Shown: piece after piece, positions 16,639 to 25,284 of the stretch
How positions within the stretch are numbered: position 1 is the stretch's first letter
Layout: every line of letters starts with the position of its first letter
Source of the DNA: Verrucomicrobiota bacterium
Lineage (GTDB): Bacteria; Verrucomicrobiota; Verrucomicrobiia; Opitutales; Opitutaceae
DNA length: 64,000 bases
NCBI GenBank assembly: GCA_023391285.1
Contig: JAEWBF010000131.1
Location: 32,197 to 96,196, forward strand
Reading direction: 5' to 3'
Translations under genes and position numbers: made by a program
The notes under the pieces: model-generated
Told to the model about the DNA's origin: nothing
The model's database searches: none
The model's input: the letters and a program-made list of their open reading frames with translations, nothing else

Positions 16639-17896
16639 GACGGGTGGCGAAGCGAGTGAGGGCGTGGAAGGGCGCGATGGCGTCGCGGAACTGCAAGGGC
16701 TGTATGGTCCCTTCGCGTTTCCCGAGAAGCTGCTGCAGAAGATCTGGTTGCGGGGTGATTTTGCGCGGGAGTCGGCGTCGACGATCGAAGGGCGGCGGGT
16801 GCGCGTGTTACATCCGGGTCGTTGGAATCTGCTCGGAGGACCGGATTTCCGCGGGGCGCGACTGCGACTCGGCGATGGCCCGGAGTGCGTGGGGGATGTC
16901 GAACTGCATCTGCATGCGAGCGACTGGTCGGCGCACGGCCATGCGCGGGACCGTGCGTATGACGAGGTGATGTTGCACGTGGTGTTGTTTCCGCCGCCGG
17001 CGGGGCATGTGACGCGCGGAGCAACCGGAGAACCCATTCCCGTCCTGGCGTTGCTGCCGCTGTTGTTACACGACCTCGAAGAATACGCGACGGAGGAGGT
17101 CGTCGAGACGCTCGCGAAACGGCCGGCGGCGAAGATCACGGAAAAGCTGGCGCCGCTTCCGCTGGGCGAGCTGCGGGAGTTGCTTCGAAGGCATGCGGAA
17201 GCACGGTGGTGTCAGAAGGTGCATTTCGCGCGGATGAGGCTTCAGCGGCTCGGGTGGGAGTCGGCGTGCCACCACGTGGCGTTGGAGATTTTGGGATACC
17301 GATTCAATCGCGCTCCGATGCTGAGAATTGCGTCGCGATCGCCGCTCGCTGCTTGGCGGGAGGAGACGTTTTCCGTGGAGGCGGAATTTGAGGCGGAGCA
17401 GGAAGCGTGGAGCTTGCAGGGGCTTCGTCCCGCGAATCATCCACGACGCCGGTTGCGGCAGTATGCGGAGTGGGTAGGGGCGCGTCCGCTCTGGCCGACG
17501 GCGTTGGAAGAAGTGGCGGCTCGGTTGCCGAGAGTGGATCCGGAGGACGCGGTGCGATCGGTGGGCGATGCGCGCCAGCGACATGGGCTGACACGCAGGC
17601 GGCGTGAACTGGCGGAAGCGATCTGCGGCGATCGGGTGGGTGGCACGCGTTTCGATAATCTGGTTTGCGATGGTTTCTTGCCGTTGCTGGCTGCGGGAGG
17701 AGCGGACGATTCAGGCGGGCTTTGGCAGTGCTGGTTTACCGGGGATATTCCGGAGTCGTTGGCGCGCGGGTTGCGCGAACTGGGCGTGACGAGTGGGCGG
17801 TCGCAACCGCTCTGCCACGGCCTGGCTCAAGGGTTGTTGGGGTGGCTGATTGAACAGGAGCGGGTTGAGGGGGATTCGGAGGGGCGCGGGGCTTGA
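16631..17896 (+). CDS. DUF2851 family protein
   Basis: A 421-residue protein. The N-terminal pattern (LLQKIWLRGDF, RVLHPGRWNLLGGPDFRGAR, VELHLHASDW, YDEVMLHVVL) matches the DUF2851 family. The GGPDF and VELH-DW motifs look like metal-dependent nuclease-fold acids. Molecular function is not established; a nuclease-like role is only an inference. The gene overlaps the upstream NYN gene by 8 bases. Its last bases overlap the predicted nusA promoter. Confidence 0.75.
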   Translation: MSETGGEASEGVEGRDGVAELQGLYGPFAFPEKLLQKIWLRGDFARESASTIEGRRVRVLHPGRWNLLGGPDFRGARLRLGDGPECVGDVELHLHASDWSAHGHARDRAYDEVMLHVVLFPPPAGHVTRGATGEPIPVLALLPLLLHDLEEYATEEVVETLAKRPAAKITEKLAPLPLGELRELLRRHAEARWCQKVHFARMRLQRLGWESACHHVALEILGYRFNRAPMLRIASRSPLAAWREETFSVEAEFEAEQEAWSLQGLRPANHPRRRLRQYAEWVGARPLWPTALEEVAARLPRVDPEDAVRSVGDARQRHGLTRRRRELAEAICGDRVGGTRFDNLVCDGFLPLLAAGGADDSGGLWQCWFTGDIPESLARGLRELGVTSGRSQPLCHGLAQGLLGWLIEQERVEGDSEGRGA

Positions 17897-17922
17897 CATC
17901 GTTTTGCGCGGGACGGTAACGT
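17893..17922 (+). promoter_or_regulatory. Predicted promoter of the nusA operon
   Basis: TTGACA (17893-17898), an 18-base spacer, then TAACGT (17917-17922). It lies at the very end of the DUF2851 gene and about 75 bases before the nusA start codon. The -35 box is perfect and the -10 box keeps the T-A-x-x-x-T pattern. Confidence 0.5.
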
Positions 17923-17938
17923 CACCGACTCTACAACA

Positions 17939-17979
17939 CCACTTTCAAGAAAGTGGGCCGTCCGGCCCGCTTTTTTTTT
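17939..17979 (+). terminator. nusA: Overlapping hairpins and T-tract in the nusA leader
   Basis: Hairpin A has arms CCACTTTC (17939-17946) and GAAAGTGG (17949-17956). Hairpin B has arms GGGCC (17955-17959) and GGCCC (17964-17968), followed by GC and nine T (17971-17979). A and B share two G bases, so they cannot both form fully. B plus the T-tract is a textbook intrinsic terminator, 17 bases before the nusA ATG. It may simply end the upstream transcript, but its position after a promoter suggests attenuation of nusA. Confidence 0.75.
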
Positions 17980-17996
17980 CTCAAAAAGCCAACCCT

Positions 17997-19223
17997 ATGA
18001 GCAGCGAAATTCTTTCAGTTCTCGAATACATGGAGAAGGAGAAGGGGATCCCCCGCGCGGACATGATCGCGACCATCGCGAACGCGTTGAAGACCGCCGC
18101 GCAGAAGGGAGTCAACTCCGGCCAGGAGCTGAAGATTGAGATCAATCCGAAGAACGGACAGCTGCATGCGTGGTCGCTCCTCAAGGTGGTCGATTCCGTG
18201 AGCAATCCGAAGACGGAAGTTCATGTGGAACGCGCGCAGGCGATCAAACCGGGCGCGGTGATCGGCGAGGTGTTGGAAAAGGAAATCGATCCATCCACGT
18301 TGGGCCGCATTGCGGCGCAGACGGCGCGACAGGCGGTGATGCAGAGGCTGCGGCAGTTCGAGAAGGATCGTATCTTCGACGATTTCAAGGACCAGGTCGG
18401 CAACATCGTGACTGGCACGGTGCGTCGGCGCGAACGCAACGACCTTTTCATCGATCTTGGTAAGGCGGAGGCGGTCATGCCGGGCAAGGAGCAGGTGCCA
18501 GGCGAAGAATATCAACCGGGCGAGCGCATCCGTTGCTTGTTGCTCAACATCGAAAGCACGCCGCGCGGACCGGAAATCATTTTGTCTCGCGGAAGCCCGC
18601 GGTTTGTCCGCCGGTTGTTCGAATTGGAAGTGACTGAAATCGCGGACGGCACGGTGAAGATCGAAGCGTTTGCCCGCGAGCCGGGTTACCGGACGAAGAT
18701 CGCCGTGACCAGCACCGACCCGAAGGTTGACCCTGTCGGAGCTTGCGTGGGAGCCCGCGGTGCGCGGGTGAAAACCATCGTGCGCGAGCTGAACGGGGAG
18801 AAGATCGACATCATTCGGTATTTCCCGAGTCCGCGTGACATGGTGATCGAAGCGATGAAGCCGGCGGTGCCGCGCGACGTCCTGATCGATGAGAAGAATC
18901 ATCGGATCATGCTGAAAGTTGCGACCGAGGATCTCGCGATCGCGATCGGCCGCAAAGGGCAGAACGCTCGTCTGACGTCGCGGCTGATTGGCTGGCGGCT
19001 TGACATCGAGGAGTTCCGCGCCGTCGGTGATGACCCGCGCGGCAATGCGATCGCTTCGCTGGTGAAGGCGTTCTCGCTGGATGCTGGTATTGCCGGCCGC
19101 CTGGTGGACATGGGCATCAATTCGCCCGCAGCCTTCGAAGGAGTGGAAGCGAACGACTTGGTCGACGCCGGATTCACGCCCGAGGAAGCGAGCGATATCA
19201 TCGCCCGTGTTGCCCCGAGATAA
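17997..19223 (+). CDS. nusA: Transcription termination/antitermination protein NusA
   Basis: A 408-residue protein. The N-terminal RNA-polymerase-binding domain starts MSSEILSVLEYMEKEKGI. An S1 domain (QVGNIVTGTVRRRERNDLFIDLG) follows at ~130-200. KH domains carry VGACVGARGARVKTIVRELNGEKI (~245-265) and IGRKGQNARLTSRLIGW (~316-332). The C-terminus has one helix-hairpin-helix-like acidic repeat (GFTPEEASDIIARV). It binds elongating RNA polymerase and modulates pausing and termination. rimP, usually just upstream, is absent. The ATG at 17997 is chosen because the upstream frame crosses the leader terminator. Confidence 0.97.
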   Translation: MSSEILSVLEYMEKEKGIPRADMIATIANALKTAAQKGVNSGQELKIEINPKNGQLHAWSLLKVVDSVSNPKTEVHVERAQAIKPGAVIGEVLEKEIDPSTLGRIAAQTARQAVMQRLRQFEKDRIFDDFKDQVGNIVTGTVRRRERNDLFIDLGKAEAVMPGKEQVPGEEYQPGERIRCLLLNIESTPRGPEIILSRGSPRFVRRLFELEVTEIADGTVKIEAFAREPGYRTKIAVTSTDPKVDPVGACVGARGARVKTIVRELNGEKIDIIRYFPSPRDMVIEAMKPAVPRDVLIDEKNHRIMLKVATEDLAIAIGRKGQNARLTSRLIGWRLDIEEFRAVGDDPRGNAIASLVKAFSLDAGIAGRLVDMGINSPAAFEGVEANDLVDAGFTPEEASDIIARVAPR

Positions 19224-19266
19224 GCCTTTCATTCACTCTCCCGCCCACGAACCGTCTGAATAACTG

Positions 19267-21789
19267 ATGAGCCTCCGCATTCACGAACTCGCCAAACGCC
19301 ACAACATGGAGGGTAAGGACATGTTAGCCTTGCTCAAGAAGCGAGGCTACGTCTCTGCGGATACCAAGTCGGTCTCGAGCACGGTAGCGAACATCTACGT
19401 CGAGGAACTCGACAAGGAGTTCGCCGCGGCGAAAGCGGCTGAAGAAGCGGCGAAGCCCGAGCCGGCGGCAGCGGCTGAGCCTGAAGCGCCCGCTGGCGCG
19501 ACGGTCGTGGCGGACGACGAGGAGGCGCCGAAGGTGCGTTTGCCCGCAGGAGCTTTCGTAAAGAGCAAAGAAGACGTGGAGCGCGAGAAGGAGGCTGCGG
19601 CAGCCGCGAAAGTCGCAGCTGCGAAAGCAGCGGCTGCGGCGGCTTCGCCGGTGGTCACGCCCGCTCCGGTCAGCCGTCCGCCGTCGATCGTGGCTCCGCC
19701 CCGCGCGCCGGTTTCGGCGCCGCCGCCTGCTCCGCCTGTGCGCTCGAGTCCGCCGCCGGTGCCGTCGACTGGTCCAAAATCTCCGCCGATTCCGCAGGCG
19801 ACACCGGTGTCCGCTCCGCGGCCGGTGTCGGCGCCCGCGGCGGTTCCGCCGCCCCCGGTTCGGCCGGCGCCGAGCGTGTCGGCGCCAACTGCTCCGCCGT
19901 TGCCACCGCGCGCTCCGTCTACCGGGCCGGTGTTACCGCCGCCTGTGCCGGGTGCGGCGTCGGCGTCCAGTTCCGCTTCCTCGGCCACGGTCACGCAGCA
20001 AGGCGAGGTTAAGATCATTCATATCAAGCCGCCGATCGTCGTGCGCGATTTCGCGACGGCGTTGGGGTTGAAGCCGTTTCGGTTGATTTCCGAGCTGAAC
20101 CAAGCGGGTGGTTTTGCGTCGATGAATTCCAACATCGACGAGGCGGTCGCGATCAAGGTCGCGGAGAAGCACGGCTTCCTGTTGGAGATCAAACACCGCG
20201 GCGACGCGGCGTCGCAGCAGGCGAAGAAGGAGAGCAAGGAGAAGAAGCCGGAGGAGGACGAGTCGAAGTTCCTCGAGCCGCGTCCGCCGGTCGTGTGCAT
20301 TCTCGGCCACGTCGACCACGGCAAGACTTCGTTGCTGGATGCGATCCGGAAAGCCGATGTCGCCGCAGGCGAAGCGGGTGGGATCACGCAGCACATCGGC
20401 GCTTACCAGGTCGAATTCAACAATCGGAAGATCACGTTTTTGGATACGCCAGGTCACGCGGCCTTCTCGAAGATGCGCGCGCGCGGTGCTGACGTCACCG
20501 ACATCGCCGTGTTGGTGGTCGCGGCTGATGACGGCTTCATGCCGCAGACCGACGAAGCGCTGAAGCACGCGCAGAACGCGAAGGTCGCGCTCATCGTGGC
20601 GGTGAACAAGATGGACGTGAAGGGTGCCAACCTCGATCAGGTAAAGGCACAGATGCAGCAGCGGAACATCGCGCCGGAAGATTGGGGCGGTGAGACGATC
20701 ACGGTTCCGGTGGCGGCGATCAAGGGGCAGGGCATCGACAGCCTGCTCGAGATGATTTTGCTGCAGGCGGATCTGCTCGAGCTGAAGGCGAATCCCAAGG
20801 CCGAAGCGAGCGGCATCATCATCGAGTCGCAGGTCGACGTCGGCCGCGGTCCGATGGCGACGGTCATCGTGCAGCGTGGAACGCTCAAGGTGGGCGATGC
20901 GCTGGTTTGCGGACCGCACTACGCGCGCGTTCGCGCGATGTTCAACGAGCGCGGCGAGAATTTGAAGGAAGCGGCTCCCGCCACGCCGGTGCGCGTGATC
21001 GGCTGGTCCGGCACGCCGGACAGCGGTGCGACGTTCCGGGCGGTCAAGAATCCGCGCGAAGCGGAGAAGCTGGCGGAAGAAGAGCAGCAGCGACTGCGCA
21101 AGGTGGCGACCACGACGGATTCGGCGCCGAAGGAGGTCTCGGTCGAGCAGTTGTTCGCGAACATCGCAGCGACGCAGGCGAAGACGCTGAAGCTCATCAT
21201 CAAGACGGACGTGTTCGGGTCCTCGGAAGCGATCCGCACGATTCTCGAAGGCATCAAGAGCACGAAGGTTTCGCTCGAGATCGTGTCGACCGAAGTCGGC
21301 CTCGTCACGAAGAACGACATATCGATGGCGAGTGCCGCCGGTGCGGTCGTCATCGGGTTCAACACCAAGCTGGAGAACGGCGTGACGCCACTCGCGAAGC
21401 ATCACGGCGTTCGCGTGGAGACCTACTCGATCATTTACGAGTTGGGCGACAAGGTGCGCGAGATGATGGCCGACATGTTGGAGCCGGATCTGAAGGAAAC
21501 GAAGACCGGCGCTGCGGAGGTCCGTCAGGTGTTTCCCTTGGCGAAAGGTTTCGTCGCGGGCTGCTTGGTCACCGAAGGCAAAATCACGCGCAACGCCTCG
21601 GCCCGACTGCGGCGCGGTCGCGAGATCGTGCACGAAGGAAAGATCGCCACGCTCAAGCGCTTCAAGGACGACGCGAACGAAGTGCGCGCCGGCCTCGAGT
21701 GCGGTATCAAGCTCGACGATTTCAACGGCTATCAAGCCGGCGACGTCATCGAGGTTTACGAAATCCAGAAAGTCCGGGCGTCGCTCTAA
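19267..21789 (+). CDS. infB: Translation initiation factor IF-2
   Basis: An 840-residue GTPase that places initiator tRNA on the 30S subunit. An IF2 N-terminal domain (LAKRHNMEGKDMLALLKKRGY) is followed by a long Ala/Pro-rich low-complexity linker (~55-240). A second N-type domain spans ~250-315 (IVVRDFATALGLKPFRLISEL). The G domain starts near 340: GHVDHGKTSLLD from residue 347, DTPGHAAFS, NKMD, then SAS-equivalent VAAIKGQG. Domains II-IV follow to the C-terminus. It lies 43 bases after nusA in the same operon. Confidence 0.98.
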   Translation: MSLRIHELAKRHNMEGKDMLALLKKRGYVSADTKSVSSTVANIYVEELDKEFAAAKAAEEAAKPEPAAAAEPEAPAGATVVADDEEAPKVRLPAGAFVKSKEDVEREKEAAAAAKVAAAKAAAAAASPVVTPAPVSRPPSIVAPPRAPVSAPPPAPPVRSSPPPVPSTGPKSPPIPQATPVSAPRPVSAPAAVPPPPVRPAPSVSAPTAPPLPPRAPSTGPVLPPPVPGAASASSSASSATVTQQGEVKIIHIKPPIVVRDFATALGLKPFRLISELNQAGGFASMNSNIDEAVAIKVAEKHGFLLEIKHRGDAASQQAKKESKEKKPEEDESKFLEPRPPVVCILGHVDHGKTSLLDAIRKADVAAGEAGGITQHIGAYQVEFNNRKITFLDTPGHAAFSKMRARGADVTDIAVLVVAADDGFMPQTDEALKHAQNAKVALIVAVNKMDVKGANLDQVKAQMQQRNIAPEDWGGETITVPVAAIKGQGIDSLLEMILLQADLLELKANPKAEASGIIIESQVDVGRGPMATVIVQRGTLKVGDALVCGPHYARVRAMFNERGENLKEAAPATPVRVIGWSGTPDSGATFRAVKNPREAEKLAEEEQQRLRKVATTTDSAPKEVSVEQLFANIAATQAKTLKLIIKTDVFGSSEAIRTILEGIKSTKVSLEIVSTEVGLVTKNDISMASAAGAVVIGFNTKLENGVTPLAKHHGVRVETYSIIYELGDKVREMMADMLEPDLKETKTGAAEVRQVFPLAKGFVAGCLVTEGKITRNASARLRRGREIVHEGKIATLKRFKDDANEVRAGLECGIKLDDFNGYQAGDVIEVYEIQKVRASL

Positions 21790-21863
21790 GTCGACCCTGG
21801 GTTGCCAACCGCACATTTCCGAATCGCTGTTGGCGAGGTGGCGGCGCTTCCCTGCATACGGCC

Positions 21864-22238
21864 ATGAGCAACAGAACTCTTCGCGTCAACGTGCTGATCC
21901 AGCGCGAGCTGAGCGATATCCTGCGCAAACGTTATCAAGCCGAAGCGACGGCGATCACGCTGACGGAAGTGCGGGTGTCGCCGGATCTGCGTGACGCGCG
22001 CGTGTTTGTGTCGGTGATTGGTCCGGCGGAAACACAGGAAGAGAAACTGCGCTGGCTTCGAAGCAAGGCGAAGGAGATCCGCGACGAGCTGAGCCGGCGG
22101 ATTGTGCTGAAGTATCTGCCGAAGTTCGAGTATCTGCCCGATCACGCGGCGGAGCATGGCGCGCGGATTTTCGAAGTGTTGGAGGATATCGAGCGGCGTG
22201 AGGGCCGTCCGGAAGAGGAGCCGAAGCCGGAGGAGTAA
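21864..22238 (+). CDS. rbfA: Ribosome-binding factor A
   Basis: A 124-residue protein starting MSNRTLRVNVLIQRELSDIL. It carries the RbfA KH-like core (ITLTEVRVSPDLRDARVFVSV) and an acidic tail. It is a cold-response 30S maturation factor that binds near the 5' end of 16S rRNA. The ATG at 21864 lies within a longer open frame. It lies 74 bases after infB, and its TAA shares one base with the ATG of nrnA. Confidence 0.93.
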   Translation: MSNRTLRVNVLIQRELSDILRKRYQAEATAITLTEVRVSPDLRDARVFVSVIGPAETQEEKLRWLRSKAKEIRDELSRRIVLKYLPKFEYLPDHAAEHGARIFEVLEDIERREGRPEEEPKPEE

Positions 22239-23263
22239 TGGAGCGCTTTTTCCCCGAACTTTCGGCGCGCTTCGCGCGGTTGCTGGAGCGGATTCGCGGG
22301 CAGAAGATCGCGGTCATTGGCCATGCCCGACCGGACGGCGATTGCATCGGAGCGCAGATCGCGCTGGCGCGGGTGCTGCAGGCGCGGGGACATGAGGTGG
22401 TCTGCGTGAACGCGGACATCGTGCCGCGCCGTCTCCAGTTTTTGGTGACGGGAATGAGCTTCATCCGCACGGATGCCGCCCTGGGCCTGCCCGCGGACTA
22501 CGCGGCGATCTTTGTCGACTGTGCGGATCATGCGCGCGCCGGCGAGCGGTTGAAGGCGCGGTTCGCGGCGCCGGTGGCGAACATCGACCATCATCTATCG
22601 AATGTCGGTTACGCGGAGTTCAACCTGGTCGACAGCGCGTCGGCGGCGACGTGCGAGATCCTGGCGGGGCTGTTTTTCGACAACGGGTTGCCGGTGGATG
22701 CGCAAGCGGCGCAGGGGTTGTATACGGGTATTTTGACGGACACGGGGCAGTTCCGGTTCACATCGACGACCCGGCGGACGTTTCTGCTGGCCGCGGAATT
22801 GATGGCGCGCGGGGCGAAGCCGACCGAAGCGGGCTTCGAACTCTACGAACGCGAAACGACAGGGAAGCTCCAGTTGCTGCAGCGGTTTCTCTCCTCGCTT
22901 GCGATGGAATGTGACGGCCGGGTGTGCATCGGCACGCTGCCGAACGGCGTGTTCGAGCAAACGGGTTCGAACCTCGAGGACACCGAAGGCTTGGTGGACT
23001 ACGCGCGGTGCATCGATGGCGTGGACGTGGGCGCGCTGATCGAGGAGCGACCGGATGGATCGGTGAAGGCGAGTCTGCGCGCGAAGGATCCGGCGTTTCG
23101 TTTGGACCGCGTGGCGGCGCAGTTCAACGGTGGCGGCCACGCGTGCGCGGCCGGTTTGACGGTGAAGCCGGCGGAGGCGGCTGAGTTTCGTCAACGGCTG
23201 GTCGCGGCGCTCGCGGCGCAGATCGCGGCGGTGGACGCGCAAAAAGCGGAGATCACGGCATGA
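22238..23263 (+). CDS. nrnA: DHH-family oligoribonuclease / pAp phosphatase NrnA
   Basis: A 341-residue DHH-DHHA1 protein. Motif I is in GHARPDGDCIGAQIAL. A second acid is in VDCADHAR, the DHH motif (NIDHHLSN) is at residues 117-119, and the DHHA1 substrate motif FNGGGHACAAGL is near residue 300. The family degrades nanoRNA and dephosphorylates 3'-phosphoadenosine 5'-phosphate. It lies between rbfA and truB with overlapping starts and stops on both sides, as in many rbfA operons. Confidence 0.92.
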   Translation: MERFFPELSARFARLLERIRGQKIAVIGHARPDGDCIGAQIALARVLQARGHEVVCVNADIVPRRLQFLVTGMSFIRTDAALGLPADYAAIFVDCADHARAGERLKARFAAPVANIDHHLSNVGYAEFNLVDSASAATCEILAGLFFDNGLPVDAQAAQGLYTGILTDTGQFRFTSTTRRTFLLAAELMARGAKPTEAGFELYERETTGKLQLLQRFLSSLAMECDGRVCIGTLPNGVFEQTGSNLEDTEGLVDYARCIDGVDVGALIEERPDGSVKASLRAKDPAFRLDRVAAQFNGGGHACAAGLTVKPAEAAEFRQRLVAALAAQIAAVDAQKAEITA

Positions 23264-23985
23264 TGCTGCAACGAAAAGAATACGATGGCGTGCTGCTCGT
23301 CGACAAACCGGGCGAGCACACCTCGCACGACGTGGTCGCGCGGTTGCGCCGCAAGTTCAACATGAAGCGTATTGGCCACGCTGGGACGCTCGATCCGATG
23401 GCGACGGGTCTCATGATCCTGTTGATCGGAAAAGCGACGAAGGTGTCGCAATACCTCATCAGCCTCGACAAGGAATACGAAGGATCGATCGAGCTCGGCA
23501 AAGTGACGGATTCCCAGGATGCGGACGGCGAAGTGCTCGAAACCCGGCCCGTGCCTGTGCTTACGGAGGAGCAAGTGAAGGCGGCGATGGCGGGTTTCCT
23601 GGGAGACCAATACCAAACGCCGCCGATGTATTCGGCGATCAAGATCGACGGCGTGCCGCTTTACAAAAGCGCGCGCAAAGGAGTGGAGGTCGATCGCGAG
23701 CCGCGCTTCGTTCGCGTGATGAGTTTCGAACTCACGGGGTTCGAGACGCCGCGTATCCATTTCAAACTACGCTGCAGCAAAGGCACGTATGTGCGGACGA
23801 TCGCGCACGACTTGGGACAGCGGCTTGGCTGCGGCGCTCATTTGGCGGCGTTGCGGCGAACGGCGACGGATAAATTCCATGTTTCGCAGGCGCTGACGAT
23901 CGAGCAGATCGAGGCGATGCCACTGTCGGAGTTGGAGAAGCGGCTGATACCGGTGCACCAGGCGGTGCCGAGTATCGCGGTGTGA
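23260..23985 (+). CDS. truB: tRNA pseudouridine(55) synthase TruB
   Basis: A 241-residue protein that modifies U55 of the tRNA T-loop. Signature motifs: GVLLVDKPGEHTSHDVV near the N-terminus; GHAGTLDPMATGLM with the catalytic Asp at residue 45; YQTPPMYSAIKIDGVPLY; and CSKGTYVRTIAHDLG. It is shorter than E. coli TruB (314 aa) and lacks much of the C-terminal PUA-like region. The start overlaps the nrnA stop by 4 bases; a second ATG at 23263 is equally possible. Confidence 0.94.
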   Translation: MMLQRKEYDGVLLVDKPGEHTSHDVVARLRRKFNMKRIGHAGTLDPMATGLMILLIGKATKVSQYLISLDKEYEGSIELGKVTDSQDADGEVLETRPVPVLTEEQVKAAMAGFLGDQYQTPPMYSAIKIDGVPLYKSARKGVEVDREPRFVRVMSFELTGFETPRIHFKLRCSKGTYVRTIAHDLGQRLGCGAHLAALRRTATDKFHVSQALTIEQIEAMPLSELEKRLIPVHQAVPSIAV

Positions 23986-24027
23986 GCGGGAGATGGACGG
24001 CATTCGGAGGCTTGCACGACGCAGACG

Positions 24028-24996
24028 ATGAAAATGCCGGTGCAACTCGACGGGCTTGAAGGGGCGACGCTGCCGACGGGACCGTTGCATCTGGCGATCG
24101 GTATTTTCGACGGTGTTCACCTGGGGCATCGCGCCGTGATCGAGGCGGCGGTGTTTTCGGCGCAGCGGAGTGGAGGCGTCGCGGCCGTGCTGACCTTTGC
24201 GCCGCATCCGAGTGTGTTGCTGCGACCCGCGCAGCCGACGCGGATGATCATGGATCGCGCGACGAAGGCGCGGGTGCTGGGAACGTTGGGGATCGAATGG
24301 GTGATTACGCAGCCCTTCACGCCCGAGTTTGCGCAGATCTCGGCGCACGAGTTTCTGCCCTGGTTGAAGCAGCGACTGCCGAGTCTCGCAGCGGTTTACG
24401 TTGGCGAGAACTGGCGGTTCGGACGTGGGCGCGACGGGGATATCGCGCTGCTGGTAACGGAAGGAAAGAAGCTGGGACTGTCGGTGTTCAGTGCTGCGCG
24501 GGTGAGCCTGGACGGCGAACCGATCAGCAGTTCGCGGATTCGAGCGGCAATCGAAGACGGAGAGATTGCGACGGCGAACACGATGCTGGGGCAGGCGTAT
24601 TCGTGCGACGGCATCGTGACACCGGGGAAGAAACTGGGGCGGCAGATCGGATTTCCCACGTTGAATCTGGTGTGGTCGCCGGATTTGCGTCCGCGATTCG
24701 GCGTGTATGCGGTGCGAGTGTCGGGGGCAAAAACGGCGGGGCGGCTTTCGGGAGTGGCGAACTACGGACTACGTCCGACCGTCGAGAACACGACGGAGCC
24801 GAGGCTGGAGGTGCACGTGTTGACGGACTGTCCTTACGGGGACGGCGATCGTGTTGTGATCGAGTGGCTGGATTTTATTCGGGCGGAACGACGCTTCGAG
24901 AATGTGGAAGCGCTGCGCGATCAGATTGCGCGGGATCGGGATGAGGCAGCGACGCGGCTGGGGCGGCTTAACGCGCCCGATACGAACCAAGCCTAA
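24028..24996 (+). CDS. ribF: Bifunctional riboflavin kinase / FAD synthetase
   Basis: A 322-residue protein. The N-terminal FAD synthetase domain carries IGIFDGVHLGHRAVI (nucleotide-transferase HxGH-like motif), FAPHPSVLL and ISSSRIRAAI. The C-terminal riboflavin kinase domain carries GKKLGRQIGFPTLNL (PTAN-like motif) and GVANYGLRPTVE. It converts riboflavin to FMN and FAD. It is the last gene of the nusA operon, 42 bases after truB, and is followed by a strong terminator. Confidence 0.94.
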   Translation: MKMPVQLDGLEGATLPTGPLHLAIGIFDGVHLGHRAVIEAAVFSAQRSGGVAAVLTFAPHPSVLLRPAQPTRMIMDRATKARVLGTLGIEWVITQPFTPEFAQISAHEFLPWLKQRLPSLAAVYVGENWRFGRGRDGDIALLVTEGKKLGLSVFSAARVSLDGEPISSSRIRAAIEDGEIATANTMLGQAYSCDGIVTPGKKLGRQIGFPTLNLVWSPDLRPRFGVYAVRVSGAKTAGRLSGVANYGLRPTVENTTEPRLEVHVLTDCPYGDGDRVVIEWLDFIRAERRFENVEALRDQIARDRDEAATRLGRLNAPDTNQA

Positions 24997-25003
24997 AAAG
25001 GCA

Positions 25004-25026
25004 AAACCCCTCGTGTGGAGGGGTTT
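25004..25026. terminator. Bidirectional intrinsic terminator between ribF and tRNA-Val
   Basis: Perfect 9-bp arms AAACCCCTC (25004-25012) and GAGGGGTTT (25018-25026) with loop GTGTG. On the minus strand the hairpin is followed by TTTTGCCTTTTT, so it can also end the tRNA-Val transcript running the other way. Confidence 0.8.
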
Positions 25027-25029
25027 GGA

Positions 25030-25106
25030 TGGTGGACCTTACTGGACTCGAACCAGTGACCTTTTCCATGTCAAGGAAACGCTCTAACCAACTGAGCTAA
25101 AGGTCC
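25030..25106 (-). tRNA. tRNA-Val (anticodon GAC), CCA encoded
   Basis: On the minus strand the acceptor arms are GGACCTT and AAGGTCC. The D arm is GCTCAGTTGGTTAGAGC, the anticodon arm is TTTCC/GGAAA around TTGACAT (anticodon GAC), and the T arm is ACTGG-TTCGAGT-CCAGT. The discriminator A is followed by encoded CCA (complement of 25030-25032). All stems pair. Confidence 0.96.
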
Positions 25107-25284
25107 GCCTAAACGGGTCGGGGAGTAAGCACGATGCTGACGCGTGTGGGCAAGGAAATTTCTGTGTCGGATTTCGCAAGAGAGGAGTTTGTTTAAGGCA
25201 CCCGTGGAAAGGCGCGCGAAGCGTGAGGAAAGCGCCGGTGCGGGCTTGAGTTGCGGGGGTTGGCGGCACTCACTCGGACGCCCT

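Noticed and set aside
19933..21816. Minus-strand open frame of 627 codons
   Set aside because: It is antisense to infB and has no domain features.
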